64,000 bases of DNA from Marinifilum_A sediminis (GCA_947496465.1 CANMCX010000003.1:434001-498000), one strand, 5' to 3'; counted from the stretch's first letter, positions 18,567 through 27,562 are shown. A program made the numbers and translations. Notes: generated by a model from the sequence alone, not told the origin.

Positions 18567-18750
18567 TTGTAAAATATATTGAAATAAACTGGAAAACAGA
18601 GGAGAAGCGTATGTTTGGGTTCCGAATCCTTGTTTTGGGACAGGCATGAATTGCAGTGAAAAGCACTTTGCTCTATATTGGAAATGAATTCAGGAACAAA
18701 GCGCTCGTTTCCTGATGACATAATTGAAGTAATGAATAGATATTGAACCT

Positions 18751-19482
18751 ATGAAACAATTACATTTAGCACTCTTACTAGTTTTTGCATTTGGATTTTC
18801 GAGTGTGAAACTTTCTGCACAAGATCATTTTTTGAAAGTAAAATTACTCTATGAGGACAATTTTGATTCTGTAACTCTAGCGAATTGGATTTTGGAGCTA
18901 CAGGATGAAGCAAGTATTGTTGAAGTGAAGAATGGTAAATTGGATATAAATGTTCCTAAGGGATCAACTATTTGGTTCAAACAAAAATTAAAAGGGAATA
19001 TCCTGATTGAATATGATGCAATAGTAATTGATCAGAACGGTCCTAACGATCGAGTAAGTGATTTGAATTGTTTTTGGATGGCTACGGATGCTCGAAATAG
19101 GAAAGACATATTTAATTCTCCACGCAAGCCATCTGGTATGTTTCACGATTACGATACTTTGCAATTGTACTATGTTGGAATGGGAGGGCATAATAACACG
19201 AAAACCCGATTTCGAAGATACGATGGAAATGGTGGCAAGCCATTATTGCCTGAACATGATTTAATTGGGGATAAAGTATTGTTAGAAGCAAACAAATCTT
19301 ATAAAATCAAGCTGATTGCTATGGGGAATACAGTCCAATTTTTTAGAGATGATGAATTGATTTATGATTTTAAAGACGAGAATCCATATAAAAAAGGATG
19401 GTTTGGATTTAGAACGATCAATAATCATATGAGTGTGGATAATTACAAAGTTTATCGAATCAAGAAACCTAAATCAAAATAA
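18751..19482 (+). CDS. Secreted DUF6250-like beta-sandwich protein
   Basis: 243 residues with a signal peptide (MKQLHLALLLVFAFGFSSVKLSAQ). The body looks like a concanavalin-like jelly roll: LLYEDNFDSVTLANWILELQDEAS, then VKNGKLDINVPKGSTIWFKQKLKGNILIEYDAIV, DLNCFWMATD, and the closing GNTVQFFRDDELIYDF and KKGWFGFRTINNHMSVDNYKVYRIK. That pattern matches my memory of DUF6250, a family often found in PULs beside YesU/DUF1961-like proteins; a search is needed to fix the family. It opens the plus operon and lies 8 bp before the PL6 gene, so translation is tightly linked. A binding or lyase role on GAG is unproven. Confidence 0.72.
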   Translation: MKQLHLALLLVFAFGFSSVKLSAQDHFLKVKLLYEDNFDSVTLANWILELQDEASIVEVKNGKLDINVPKGSTIWFKQKLKGNILIEYDAIVIDQNGPNDRVSDLNCFWMATDARNRKDIFNSPRKPSGMFHDYDTLQLYYVGMGGHNNTKTRFRRYDGNGGKPLLPEHDLIGDKVLLEANKSYKIKLIAMGNTVQFFRDDELIYDFKDENPYKKGWFGFRTINNHMSVDNYKVYRIKKPKSK

Positions 19483-19490
19483 TAATACGA

Positions 19491-20933
19491 ATGAATTACT
19501 TTAAGAAAATCGTACTAATCCTGTTTGTTTTTAGCTTAAGCACATCGCTTTTTGCAAAAAATAAAGCTGTGCTGGTGAAATCCGTAAAAGAATTGAAATC
19601 TGCCATTAAAAATGAATCTAATTACATTCAATTGGCAGATGGAAACTATACTGATTTGCGAATAGCATTGAATTATTCAGGAACGGAAAAACAGAATGTC
19701 GTTATCGAAGCACAGAATCCTGGAAAGGTTGTCATTATTGGAAATTCACATATTGATGTAAATGGGGATTACATTCAATTAATAGGTTTTGATTTTGACA
19801 ATGGGAAAAGACAAAAAAGCGAAGCTCTAATAATGATTGAAGGAAAAAACAATCGTGTAAGCGAAACTCGATTTCGAAATTACAATACAGTAGGCGGTGT
19901 TTGGATTCAGTTGAATGGTCAATATAACAGGGTAGATCATTGTTGGTTCGAAGGAAAAACATCAGGAGCTAGCTATGTTAATGTTGATGTGCCTAAAAAG
20001 GGTGGAAACCATCATTTAGTAGATCACAACTTTTTTGCAAGACCGCCATTAAAAAGAAATGGAGGGTCAGCTTTGAGAATTGGTCATGGCTCTATGGCGA
20101 CACGTTTTTGTTATACTGTTGTTGAATTTAACTTGTTTGATGATTGCAGTGGGGAAAGTGAAATAATGAGTTCAAAGAGCTGTGGAAACATGTTTCGCTA
20201 CAATACTTTTTTTAATTGTAAAGGAGGATTAAGTTTCCGTCAGGGAGAACAAGGGATAATTGAGAGTAATTATTTCATTTCGAACAAAGGAGAAAATAAC
20301 CGATGTTCGGGAGTGGGAGTAAAAAATAGACAAAACCTTGTTTTGAATAACTATTTCTATGGATTGTCTCCTAAGAAAGGATCTGTTATTGGTTTTGGTG
20401 CGGGTTCTCCTCCAGACCCAAAGAGAGTTGCTCAAGGGATTATTGCCATACATTTTCCTAAAACTGCTGAGAATGTAATAGCTCACAACCTTTTGGTACG
20501 CAATCAGGGAAAACTATTTGATATGGTTTCTGATTTGGGACATAGAAATAAAATTTTTCCATCTGATAGCATGTACTTTTTTAACAATCAGATGGTCGGT
20601 TCCATTCCATTTATAAAGTTGCATTCAGAACCGCAGCATATGGTTTGGGATAACAATTACTATCAGGGAAAAACAGGAATTGAAAAGAATGTTGGTTTGA
20701 TGGAATCTAAATTTAAATTAGAGAAAAGAGCTAACTATGTTTTTGTTCCTAAAAAATCAGGTAAAGCAAGCAAAGCTTGGATGGATTATTTACCAAAGCA
20801 AATGATTGATAGAATTGAATTTGCTGGCGTAAAAGAAAATCTTCCTGCAGGTGTTTATTTTGCTCCAGAGGGTGAACGTGGAGGTTTGCAGAAAGTTTTA
20901 ACTAAAAAAGATGTAGGTCCAAGCTGGAAGTAA
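19491..20933 (+). CDS. PL6 family polysaccharide lyase (chondroitinase B-like)
   Basis: 480 residues with a signal peptide (MNYFKKIVLILFVFSLSTSLFAK). It is a right-handed beta-helix protein of PL6, which contains chondroitinase B (dermatan sulfate) and alginate lyases. Conserved residues are visible: Glu224, Lys229 (SGESEIMSSKSCGN) and Arg250 (GLSFRQGE). These align with Glu243, Lys250 and Arg271 of Pedobacter chondroitinase B, where Lys is the base and Arg the acid. The residue after Arg, His in both known subgroups that I recall, is Gln251 here. The setting beside PL8 lyases, sulfatases and GH88 favours dermatan sulfate over alginate as substrate (inference). It lies between the DUF6250-like gene and the heparinase-like gene, within one operon. 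Confidence 0.88.
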   Translation: MNYFKKIVLILFVFSLSTSLFAKNKAVLVKSVKELKSAIKNESNYIQLADGNYTDLRIALNYSGTEKQNVVIEAQNPGKVVIIGNSHIDVNGDYIQLIGFDFDNGKRQKSEALIMIEGKNNRVSETRFRNYNTVGGVWIQLNGQYNRVDHCWFEGKTSGASYVNVDVPKKGGNHHLVDHNFFARPPLKRNGGSALRIGHGSMATRFCYTVVEFNLFDDCSGESEIMSSKSCGNMFRYNTFFNCKGGLSFRQGEQGIIESNYFISNKGENNRCSGVGVKNRQNLVLNNYFYGLSPKKGSVIGFGAGSPPDPKRVAQGIIAIHFPKTAENVIAHNLLVRNQGKLFDMVSDLGHRNKIFPSDSMYFFNNQMVGSIPFIKLHSEPQHMVWDNNYYQGKTGIEKNVGLMESKFKLEKRANYVFVPKKSGKASKAWMDYLPKQMIDRIEFAGVKENLPAGVYFAPEGERGGLQKVLTKKDVGPSWK

Positions 20934-20956
20934 GGATTTTCAATATAAAAAAATTA

Positions 20957-23347
20957 ATGATGCGAGTAAAATATACAATTCTAATAGTCCTAATTCTGTC
21001 ATTTTCAGTTGTTGTAAATGCATGTAAGAAAAAGAATGAAACGCAGGTTCACCCACGTTTGTTTTTTCAAGCTAATGAATTGGAAACATTTAAGAACTAT
21101 AAAAATACCACACACAAACAGGAGTGGGCAAGTTTATTAAGTATTTGTGAGAATCTGAAAAAGCAGGATGTCTTTTTAAAGCCAAAACCAAAAATGGTAT
21201 TTGCTTTTCCTGAGAAGTTGGCTGCTGTAGCCTTGGTTCAGTTGTTGGATCCTAATCAGCCATATCAGGAAACTTTTAAGAAGCATTTTTGGACTATTTT
21301 AAATTGGAAAGAATGGGATAGCTGGATTGAAGGGAAAAGTAAAGGTCCTGGAGGAGATTTAGGAATTGCTCAGGCATTAATTGCCTTGTCGGCTTGTTAC
21401 GATTGGCAATATCAGAATTTTTCTGACGAAGAGCGTAAATTAATAAATGATAAATTAATTCGAATTTCTCATCATTTTTATAAGGATTACAGTCGATATC
21501 ATACGAAGAGTTTTGCCATTATGAATTGCAATCATGGTACAAATGTATATGCAGCATTGAGTGCCATTTTGTATGGTATTGATGGAATTCCATCAGAATA
21601 TAAAAAAGAATGGACTGAGAGTTTAGAGCACAAATATGAAACATTGACCAGTCAGATGAACTCTAACATGAGTGATGGTTTTTCAGATGAGGGTGCTACT
21701 TATCTCATGTTTCAATTAAAGACTTATGTACAGTGGATGGAGATTAGAAGAAATGCATTGGAAAAAGGATATGGAAAGCCTTATGAAGATTTGCAATGGT
21801 TTCAAAATGCTTCAGCTTACTGTTTGTACTCTATTCTGCCGGGAGGAGATGATAATTTTGGTGGTTTGGCACGATATGCTGATGCCAATCCAAGATTTTG
21901 GGGAAACCCTTATTCTGTATTTCCGGCTTTGGCTAAAAATCTAAAGGATCCGATTGCACAATGGTTGTCAAATGATTTGGATTTGCAGGAAGTTGAATTG
22001 TGGAGAGCAGAGAAAAAGAACCAAAAGGATCAAAATCAGAAATCTAATTTTGATGTTTGGAGATACATTTGGAAAGATGGAACTGTTCCAACGGTAGATT
22101 TGAATACCATACCTAATTGGCGCTTTTTTGAAGATGCGGGCATGTATGTTTGGCGTTCTTCCTGGGAGAATAATGCAAGTTATTTTACCATTAAATCGGG
22201 GATGCATTATCAAGGACACGGACAGCCAGATGATGGGCAGTTCATGATTCACCGAGCCGGAGTTCCTTACATTATTGATATGGGATATTCAGTTCCAAAG
22301 TACACCAACGAGCACAATGTTCTTTTGGTAAATGGAAAGGGACAAGTTGGCGATGGAGATGTGTGGTGTGATTTTGGAGAGTATCCTGCTAATAAAAACA
22401 TTTGGGGGAAGACAGATATTATCCTTAGTACTGGAAATCAGGATGGAGTTGATTACTTTAATTTGATTAGCGATCCTACAAACATGTATCCATCAAAGGA
22501 ATTGGAGTTTTGGCATCGTGAAGTAATCGGTTTCAATGGTGTATTTTTGATGAGAGACGAAATGAAAGCCAATACTGATGTTGATTTTGAATTGCTTTTA
22601 CATTCATATACGAGCAGAAAAGGAAAGAAGGATGCTTATGTGTACGAGAAGGATAGAGATGTAAATCCATTTAATGCCATCGGAGAAAATGAGTGGAAGA
22701 TTGACCCTCGAAAAGGGAAAGCACCACTGCTTATAGTGAAGGATCTTTCGAATCAGACTTGGAATCAGAAAGTAGATGAAGCCTGGTTTTACGATAACTA
22801 TTTAAGAAAGAAAAATGGAGTAGGACATGTTCAGTTGGGAAATGTACTGAAGAGAAAACAACACGCTTCCTCTGCAAGTTCGTTGTTGTTTTTTGGTTTT
22901 GAAGATCAATTGGATGGTAAACAAGTGAAATCTCTAAAAAATGGAGATGGAATGGCTATCTACAAAAATGAGAAACTAAATACTGAGATTTCGTGGTCGG
23001 AAAAAGCCAAGACAAAACAATTGAGATTTAAAGGAGAAATGGCTGGTCTTGCCTTTGTAAATAAAAAGATACAGGCTTGGTTTGGTCGTGATGTTCGTGT
23101 GATTGGCAATGGAAAAGAAGATTTATTCCTTGCTGAGAATCCAATTTCTGTATTTACAAATAGTAGTAAAAATGAGATGACAATTCATGTGAATAGCTCA
23201 AAGGAAACATCTATTCAGATAAAATTGAATGATGCTCCAAATGAAGTTGAACTAAACGGAGAACCTATAGAATATACTTATAAAAAGAACTGGTTAAGTG
23301 TGAATTTACCTAAGGGAGAATCTCAAATATTGAAGTTGAATTTGTAA
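20957..23347 (+). CDS. Heparinase II/III-like polysaccharide lyase, lipoprotein
   Basis: 796 residues. The N-terminus (MMRVKYTILIVLILSFSVVVNAC) is a lipoprotein signal. An (alpha/alpha) toroid follows (HPRLFFQANELETFKNY, NCNHGTNVYAALSAILYG, MSDGFSDEGATYL). Then comes the heparinase II/III beta-sandwich with GHGQPDDGQFMIHRAGVPYIIDMGYS and HNVLLVNGKGQVGDGD, where Tyr and His residues and a metal-binding His are found in this fold. Families with this architecture include PL12, 15, 17, 21, 33 and 35 and act on heparin, alginate, hyaluronan or chondroitin. I cannot assign one. Its place between PL6 and PL8 suggests a chondroitin, dermatan or hyaluronan substrate, perhaps as an exo-lyase on oligosaccharides (inference). 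Confidence 0.85.
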   Translation: MMRVKYTILIVLILSFSVVVNACKKKNETQVHPRLFFQANELETFKNYKNTTHKQEWASLLSICENLKKQDVFLKPKPKMVFAFPEKLAAVALVQLLDPNQPYQETFKKHFWTILNWKEWDSWIEGKSKGPGGDLGIAQALIALSACYDWQYQNFSDEERKLINDKLIRISHHFYKDYSRYHTKSFAIMNCNHGTNVYAALSAILYGIDGIPSEYKKEWTESLEHKYETLTSQMNSNMSDGFSDEGATYLMFQLKTYVQWMEIRRNALEKGYGKPYEDLQWFQNASAYCLYSILPGGDDNFGGLARYADANPRFWGNPYSVFPALAKNLKDPIAQWLSNDLDLQEVELWRAEKKNQKDQNQKSNFDVWRYIWKDGTVPTVDLNTIPNWRFFEDAGMYVWRSSWENNASYFTIKSGMHYQGHGQPDDGQFMIHRAGVPYIIDMGYSVPKYTNEHNVLLVNGKGQVGDGDVWCDFGEYPANKNIWGKTDIILSTGNQDGVDYFNLISDPTNMYPSKELEFWHREVIGFNGVFLMRDEMKANTDVDFELLLHSYTSRKGKKDAYVYEKDRDVNPFNAIGENEWKIDPRKGKAPLLIVKDLSNQTWNQKVDEAWFYDNYLRKKNGVGHVQLGNVLKRKQHASSASSLLFFGFEDQLDGKQVKSLKNGDGMAIYKNEKLNTEISWSEKAKTKQLRFKGEMAGLAFVNKKIQAWFGRDVRVIGNGKEDLFLAENPISVFTNSSKNEMTIHVNSSKETSIQIKLNDAPNEVELNGEPIEYTYKKNWLSVNLPKGESQILKLNL

Positions 23348-23353
23348 TTGATT

Positions 23354-23384
23354 AGGAGATTTTCTGTTGAGAATCTCCTTTTTA
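23354..23384 (+). terminator. Intercistronic stem-loop with U-tract before the second PL8
   Basis: A perfect 8-bp stem (23354-23361 with 23372-23379), 10-nt loop and T-rich tail look like an intrinsic terminator, yet the operon seems to continue. A partial terminator that lowers PL8 and DUF4861 output is likely. It also argues against the TTG start at 23348. Confidence 0.65.
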
Positions 23385-23401
23385 ATTTTAAGATAAAATC
23401 T

Positions 23402-26314
23402 ATGAAAAGAATAATACTTTGTTCCTTACTTGTATTTGCTTTAAGTGTTGTGAGTTATGCTCAATATTTTGATTTGGAAAATCAAGTACCAGGCAATTGG
23501 AGTACCTCAAAGGAATCTAAACTTTCCGTTAGCGGAACTCATTATAAAAAAGGAAAGCAATCCATTCGTTGGGATTGGAAGAACAATAGTGAATTAAAAA
23601 TTGACAATCCAATAGGAATCAATATTGCTCAAGAAATAAAAAACGGAGGTTTGAGATTGTGGATATACAATGAGCATCCTATTGATCAGAAAATTGTATT
23701 TGAATTGGGATGTGGTGATGAATCTGCTTATCAATTCGAATATGGAATCAATTTTAAAGGGTGGCGTGCCTGTTGGATTCGCTTTGCAGATATGACTGGT
23801 AATAGAATGGAGGATTTGAATTTTATGAAAGTGTATGCTCCTAAAAATGTAAAAAGCGGTAGCTTATTTTTCGATAGAATGATATTTCCATCGGAACCTT
23901 TGGAGAGAAGAATGACTCCTGATGCTCAATTGCCATACATTAATCCTCGAGCAAAAAATAATCATTGGACAGCCTTGTGGCACTGGTATAGCTCTTATCA
24001 ACACGATCTGCCATTGCCAATTTCTATTCAAACAGAGGAGAAAGAGGCAATGCTATTAATTCATGATAGAATTATTGCTAAGTATCAGGGAAAGAAACCA
24101 GGAAAAAAGGAAATTGAAAAGATAAATAAGTCCTTTAAGAAGTTTGATATTGAAAGGAGTAAGGGACAAATTACAGGTAAACCTTTTGTGAGTAAAGATG
24201 AATATGATGCAAAGGCTGGTGAGGTTAAAATGGATCATATTGGACCAGTTTTGCTAAAATTGGCACAGTGTTATTTTCATACTAAGAATGCCGATATAAA
24301 AGAAAAGTTTATTGATCTTTTGGATTACACAATGGATCAAGGTCTGGCTTTAGGAAGTGGATTTGGAACCAACCATCATTACGGATATCAATTTAGAGAG
24401 TATCCTCCTGCCATCTATCTAATGAAAGAAGAGTTAAAGAAAGCTGGGAAACTTAAGATGGTGTCTGATATGCTAAATTATTGGACTGGAGTGCAGGAAT
24501 ACAGAGAAAAAGCGATAGTTGGTGAACTTCAGGGAGTTGTTGATTCCTGGAATACATCGGTAGTTCCACGTTTGGTAGCTATTATGACAATGGATGATTC
24601 TCCTGAAAAAATCAGGGAGCTTCGAGCTATAAAAAGATGGATGGATATTTCCTTAAAAATTGTTCCTGGCACAATGGGAGGAATCAAAGCTGATGGAACA
24701 GGATTTCATCATGGTGGTTTTTATCCTGCATATTGTAAGGGAGGATATTCGGGTATCGGTGAGTTTTTGAGTTTGGTAAATGATACTCCTTTTGCTTTGT
24801 CTGATGAAGCTCGTTTGAATTTTGGAAATGCTCTTTTGTGCATGAGAAATTATTCCAATCAATTGGATTGGGGATTTGGAATTTGTGGTCGTCATCCTCT
24901 AAGTGGATCTATGAGTAAAGGAGTATTAGATGCATTTGCTCATTTAGCCAATTCAGGAAAACCATTTACCGACGAAAAGATTTGGAAAGAAATGGCTGAA
25001 GCATTTTTACGTTTGGAGATTAAGAATAATCCTTTAAAAAAGAAGTTTGTAAAACTGGGAATCGAAGCTGAAGCTTCTCCCGAAGGGAATTACACATATA
25101 ATTACGGAGCTTTGGGTATTCATCGCCGTGGCAATTGGACAGTGAGTGTAAAAGGTTACAACAAGAATGTTTGGGGTTCTGAAATTTATGTGAAAGACAA
25201 TCGCTATGGCAGATATCAGTCTTATGGAACAGTTCAGGTGATTGGTAACAAGAACAGTTTAACTTCTGATGGTAGTGGTTTTGTTCAGGAAGGTTGGGAT
25301 TGGAACAGATATCCGGGAGCAACTAGCATTCACCTTCCTTTACAAAAATTAGATAGTCCGGAAAAGAGAACTTTGATGGAAAAATCGAAAGAGGGATTTG
25401 CGGGCGCATCTAATTTGTTGGGTGAAAATGGAATTTTTGGAATAAAATTGAGAGAAAAAAATCGAACGAATTTCACCGGAGATCATCAGGCAAATAAATC
25501 GGTTTTCTGTTTTGGAGATAAAATCATTTGCTTGGGAAGTAATATTTCCAATTCAAACAAAGAATATCCTACCGAAACAACCATGTTTCAGGGGTTTTTG
25601 AATAATCAGGCAGATCCTGTTTTTGTTGATGGTGAGTCGAACGTGGACTTTCCATTTGATCAATCTTTATCAGATAAAAAAAATCATTCTTTGATGGATG
25701 CCTATGGCAATGGATATTGGATAAGAAAAGGAAGTAATATTAAGATTGTCAGGCAATATCAGGAATCATGTCACAATAAAACCCGAAAAAAGACGAAAGG
25801 TGATTTTGCTTCAGCCTGGATTAATCATGGTGTAGCTCCAAGGAATCAGTCTTACGAATATGTTTTGTTGCCATCGATTACTCAAGATGATTTAGCCAGT
25901 TTTTCTAATGGAATGAATACGAAGAGTGCGGCATATAAAATTTTGGCACAGGATAGTATCAATCACATTGTTTGGGATAGGGAGAGCAATACAACAGGCT
26001 TTGTTTTCTTTGAGAAAAAAAAGCAAGTTAATCATCAACTTGTTAGACGAGTTAGCTCTTCCTCATTGTTAATGATTAAGGAGAATGGTGATGAATTGAT
26101 TTTAAGTATATGTGATCCTGATTTGCACTTGGAAGAATCGGCTTATACCACTCGTAAAGAAAGCCAGATAATTAGTATTCAAGTCGAATTAAATGGAATC
26201 TGGGAATTGGATGAGGAAGAATCTAATGTGGAAATGGAACGTGCGTCTGATAATACACAACTTACATTTCATTTAAAAGATGGACAACCATTGGAAATTA
26301 AACTGAAAAAATAG
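23402..26314 (+). CDS. PL8 chondroitin sulfate ABC lyase (second copy)
   Basis: 970 residues from ATG 23402, opening with MKRIILCSLLVFALSVVSYAQ. This copy is strikingly like Proteus chondroitinase ABC I through the lyase domain: KGYNKNVWGSEIYVKDNRYG, EGWDWNRYPGATSIHLPL and ETTMFQGFL blocks are shared. The catalytic tetrad is intact: His437, Tyr444 (FHHGGFYPAY), Arg497 (GRHP) and Glu594 (GSEIY). The N-terminal Lyase_N jelly roll (about 20-180) is present. Expected activity is endo- or exo-cleavage of chondroitin, dermatan and probably hyaluronan to unsaturated disaccharides. The stop is 2 bp before the DUF4861 start, implying translational coupling. Two PL8 genes in one locus suggest division into endo- and exo-acting forms (inference). 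Confidence 0.95.
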   Translation: MKRIILCSLLVFALSVVSYAQYFDLENQVPGNWSTSKESKLSVSGTHYKKGKQSIRWDWKNNSELKIDNPIGINIAQEIKNGGLRLWIYNEHPIDQKIVFELGCGDESAYQFEYGINFKGWRACWIRFADMTGNRMEDLNFMKVYAPKNVKSGSLFFDRMIFPSEPLERRMTPDAQLPYINPRAKNNHWTALWHWYSSYQHDLPLPISIQTEEKEAMLLIHDRIIAKYQGKKPGKKEIEKINKSFKKFDIERSKGQITGKPFVSKDEYDAKAGEVKMDHIGPVLLKLAQCYFHTKNADIKEKFIDLLDYTMDQGLALGSGFGTNHHYGYQFREYPPAIYLMKEELKKAGKLKMVSDMLNYWTGVQEYREKAIVGELQGVVDSWNTSVVPRLVAIMTMDDSPEKIRELRAIKRWMDISLKIVPGTMGGIKADGTGFHHGGFYPAYCKGGYSGIGEFLSLVNDTPFALSDEARLNFGNALLCMRNYSNQLDWGFGICGRHPLSGSMSKGVLDAFAHLANSGKPFTDEKIWKEMAEAFLRLEIKNNPLKKKFVKLGIEAEASPEGNYTYNYGALGIHRRGNWTVSVKGYNKNVWGSEIYVKDNRYGRYQSYGTVQVIGNKNSLTSDGSGFVQEGWDWNRYPGATSIHLPLQKLDSPEKRTLMEKSKEGFAGASNLLGENGIFGIKLREKNRTNFTGDHQANKSVFCFGDKIICLGSNISNSNKEYPTETTMFQGFLNNQADPVFVDGESNVDFPFDQSLSDKKNHSLMDAYGNGYWIRKGSNIKIVRQYQESCHNKTRKKTKGDFASAWINHGVAPRNQSYEYVLLPSITQDDLASFSNGMNTKSAAYKILAQDSINHIVWDRESNTTGFVFFEKKKQVNHQLVRRVSSSSLLMIKENGDELILSICDPDLHLEESAYTTRKESQIISIQVELNGIWELDEEESNVEMERASDNTQLTFHLKDGQPLEIKLKK

Positions 26315-26316
26315 AA

Positions 26317-27558
26317 ATGAAAAACTATCCATTATATATTTTACTGATTCTTCTGATTACTAGTGCATGTGCTAGTAATCAGAAGAATCAGATTTTCAAG
26401 CAAGGAGAAGTTATAGCCAATCAAACCATTAATCTGCATAATCTTTTAAATAAGGATAGAGTGTTGGTGCCTGTAGAAATCAATTTATCAGATCTAAAAG
26501 AGGATATGCAACTGGATGCTAATACCAGCCTGTTGGTAAGCCAGAATAATACAATCATTTCTTCTCAATTGGATGATTTAGATAATGATGGCAAAGCTGA
26601 TCAGTTGGTTTGTCAAGTACGAATAGGTGCGAATTCGGATTCGGAACTTACCATTTTTAGAATTGGTAAAAGTGTTGCTGAAAAGTTCCAATTTAAGAAA
26701 GGAACTCATGCTCAGTTGGGTTTTAAAAATGGGAAGAATCCATTTATTATTAAGGACAGTATTTTCAGTGAAAAAGGAGATTTGTATAAGGAAACGATGC
26801 ATCATGGTCCGGCGCTGGAATCAGATCAAATGGCTTACCGAATGTATTTCGATGATCGTTCTAGTATTGATATTTATGGGAAAATTCATTCTCGTCTGGA
26901 ATTAGATACAACCAAGTGGTATTCTAATGATGGATTTATTGCTAATGAGTATGGTGGAGATATCTTGTTTGTTAGCAATACTATAGGAGTTGGATCTTTG
27001 CGAACTTGGAATGGAAAAGAAGCTCAGATCATTAAAACAACCAAAGGGCGATATGCCGTGGTCAGATCAAGTGGTCCGGTTCGCTCGGTAATCGATATGT
27101 GCGCAAAAGGTGTAAATGGAGAGAATGAACTACTTTCTAGAATGATTATTTATGCAGGACACAGAGAGATGATTTACAGATCGTTCATAAATGGAGAAAT
27201 GGACATAGACTTTTGTACAGGAGTTCGAAAAATGGATGGAGCAGAGCTTAAAATCAATAAAAAGGCAGGATACATATCTTTGTGGGGAACAGATTTTCCC
27301 AGAATTGATCATGAAAAATACCCAAAGGTTACAGTTGGTTTAGGTGTTTTGGTTCCAAAACAATATCAGACGGATTTATTAGCAGAGGATGAATTCAATC
27401 ACCTGATTGGAGTAACACCAAGAGATAATTTTATGGAATACCATGTGGTGGCAGCCTGGAATCAACAAAAAAATGGAATAGCATCAGCCGATGAAATGGA
27501 GTTGTTTTTAAGAGATTTATCTTTAGATGTAAATCATCCAATTGCAATAGAATATTAA
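26317..27558 (+). CDS. DUF4861 lipoprotein
   Basis: 413 residues with a lipoprotein signal (MKNYPLYILLILLITSAC, Cys18). The sequence matches the DUF4861 pattern as I know it: DLDNDGKADQLVCQV, YKETMHHGPALESDQMAYRMYFDDRSSIDIYGK, and the C-terminal HVVAAWNQQKNGIASADEMELFLRDLS. A Gly, His and Tyr rich core (MHHGPALES, AYRMYF) would suit an active or binding site. The family is common in PULs for acidic polysaccharides; its biochemical role is not known to me. It is the last gene of the plus operon and is coupled to PL8 (2-bp gap). Unusually, its signal-peptide codons form a 20-bp perfect inverted repeat (26344-26391). Confidence 0.8.
   Translation: MKNYPLYILLILLITSACASNQKNQIFKQGEVIANQTINLHNLLNKDRVLVPVEINLSDLKEDMQLDANTSLLVSQNNTIISSQLDDLDNDGKADQLVCQVRIGANSDSELTIFRIGKSVAEKFQFKKGTHAQLGFKNGKNPFIIKDSIFSEKGDLYKETMHHGPALESDQMAYRMYFDDRSSIDIYGKIHSRLELDTTKWYSNDGFIANEYGGDILFVSNTIGVGSLRTWNGKEAQIIKTTKGRYAVVRSSGPVRSVIDMCAKGVNGENELLSRMIIYAGHREMIYRSFINGEMDIDFCTGVRKMDGAELKINKKAGYISLWGTDFPRIDHEKYPKVTVGLGVLVPKQYQTDLLAEDEFNHLIGVTPRDNFMEYHVVAAWNQQKNGIASADEMELFLRDLSLDVNHPIAIEY
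26344..26391. repeat. Perfect 20-bp inverted repeat inside the DUF4861 signal-peptide codons
   Basis: Arms 26344-26363 and 26372-26391 are exact reverse complements around an 8-nt loop (TGCATGTG). The hairpin starts 27 nt after the ATG and covers the end of the signal peptide, the lipobox Cys and the first mature residues. A long perfect hairpin this early in a gene should slow ribosomes or recruit an RNase. It might also come from template switching in replication, or from an assembly error. Confidence 0.95.
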
Positions 27559-27562
27559 TGAA

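Larger units (their letters stand above)
18148..18750. promoter_or_regulatory. 600-bp divergent control region between the two PUL operons
   Basis: No credible gene lies here; short open frames on both strands lack starts and protein-like composition. Both flanking operons start outward from it. It holds a 13-bp inverted pair (18410-18422 and 18551-18563) and an 11-bp AT-rich inverted pair (18444-18454 and 18571-18581). I could not place a convincing TTTG/TAnnTTTG promoter. An activator-dependent promoter is plausible (inference). Confidence 0.6.

Noticed and set aside
18485..18721. 78-codon minus frame in the same region
   Set aside because: Cys and Ser rich without a family, overlapping the candidate operator.
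20957..23347. Assigning this PUL to heparin/heparan sulfate
   Set aside because: The heparinase II/III fold is shared with other substrates, and the PL8 pair is chondroitin-type.
23348..23401. TTG-started extension of the second PL8
   Set aside because: It is a terminator-like stem-loop, and the ATG at 23402 opens a clean signal peptide.
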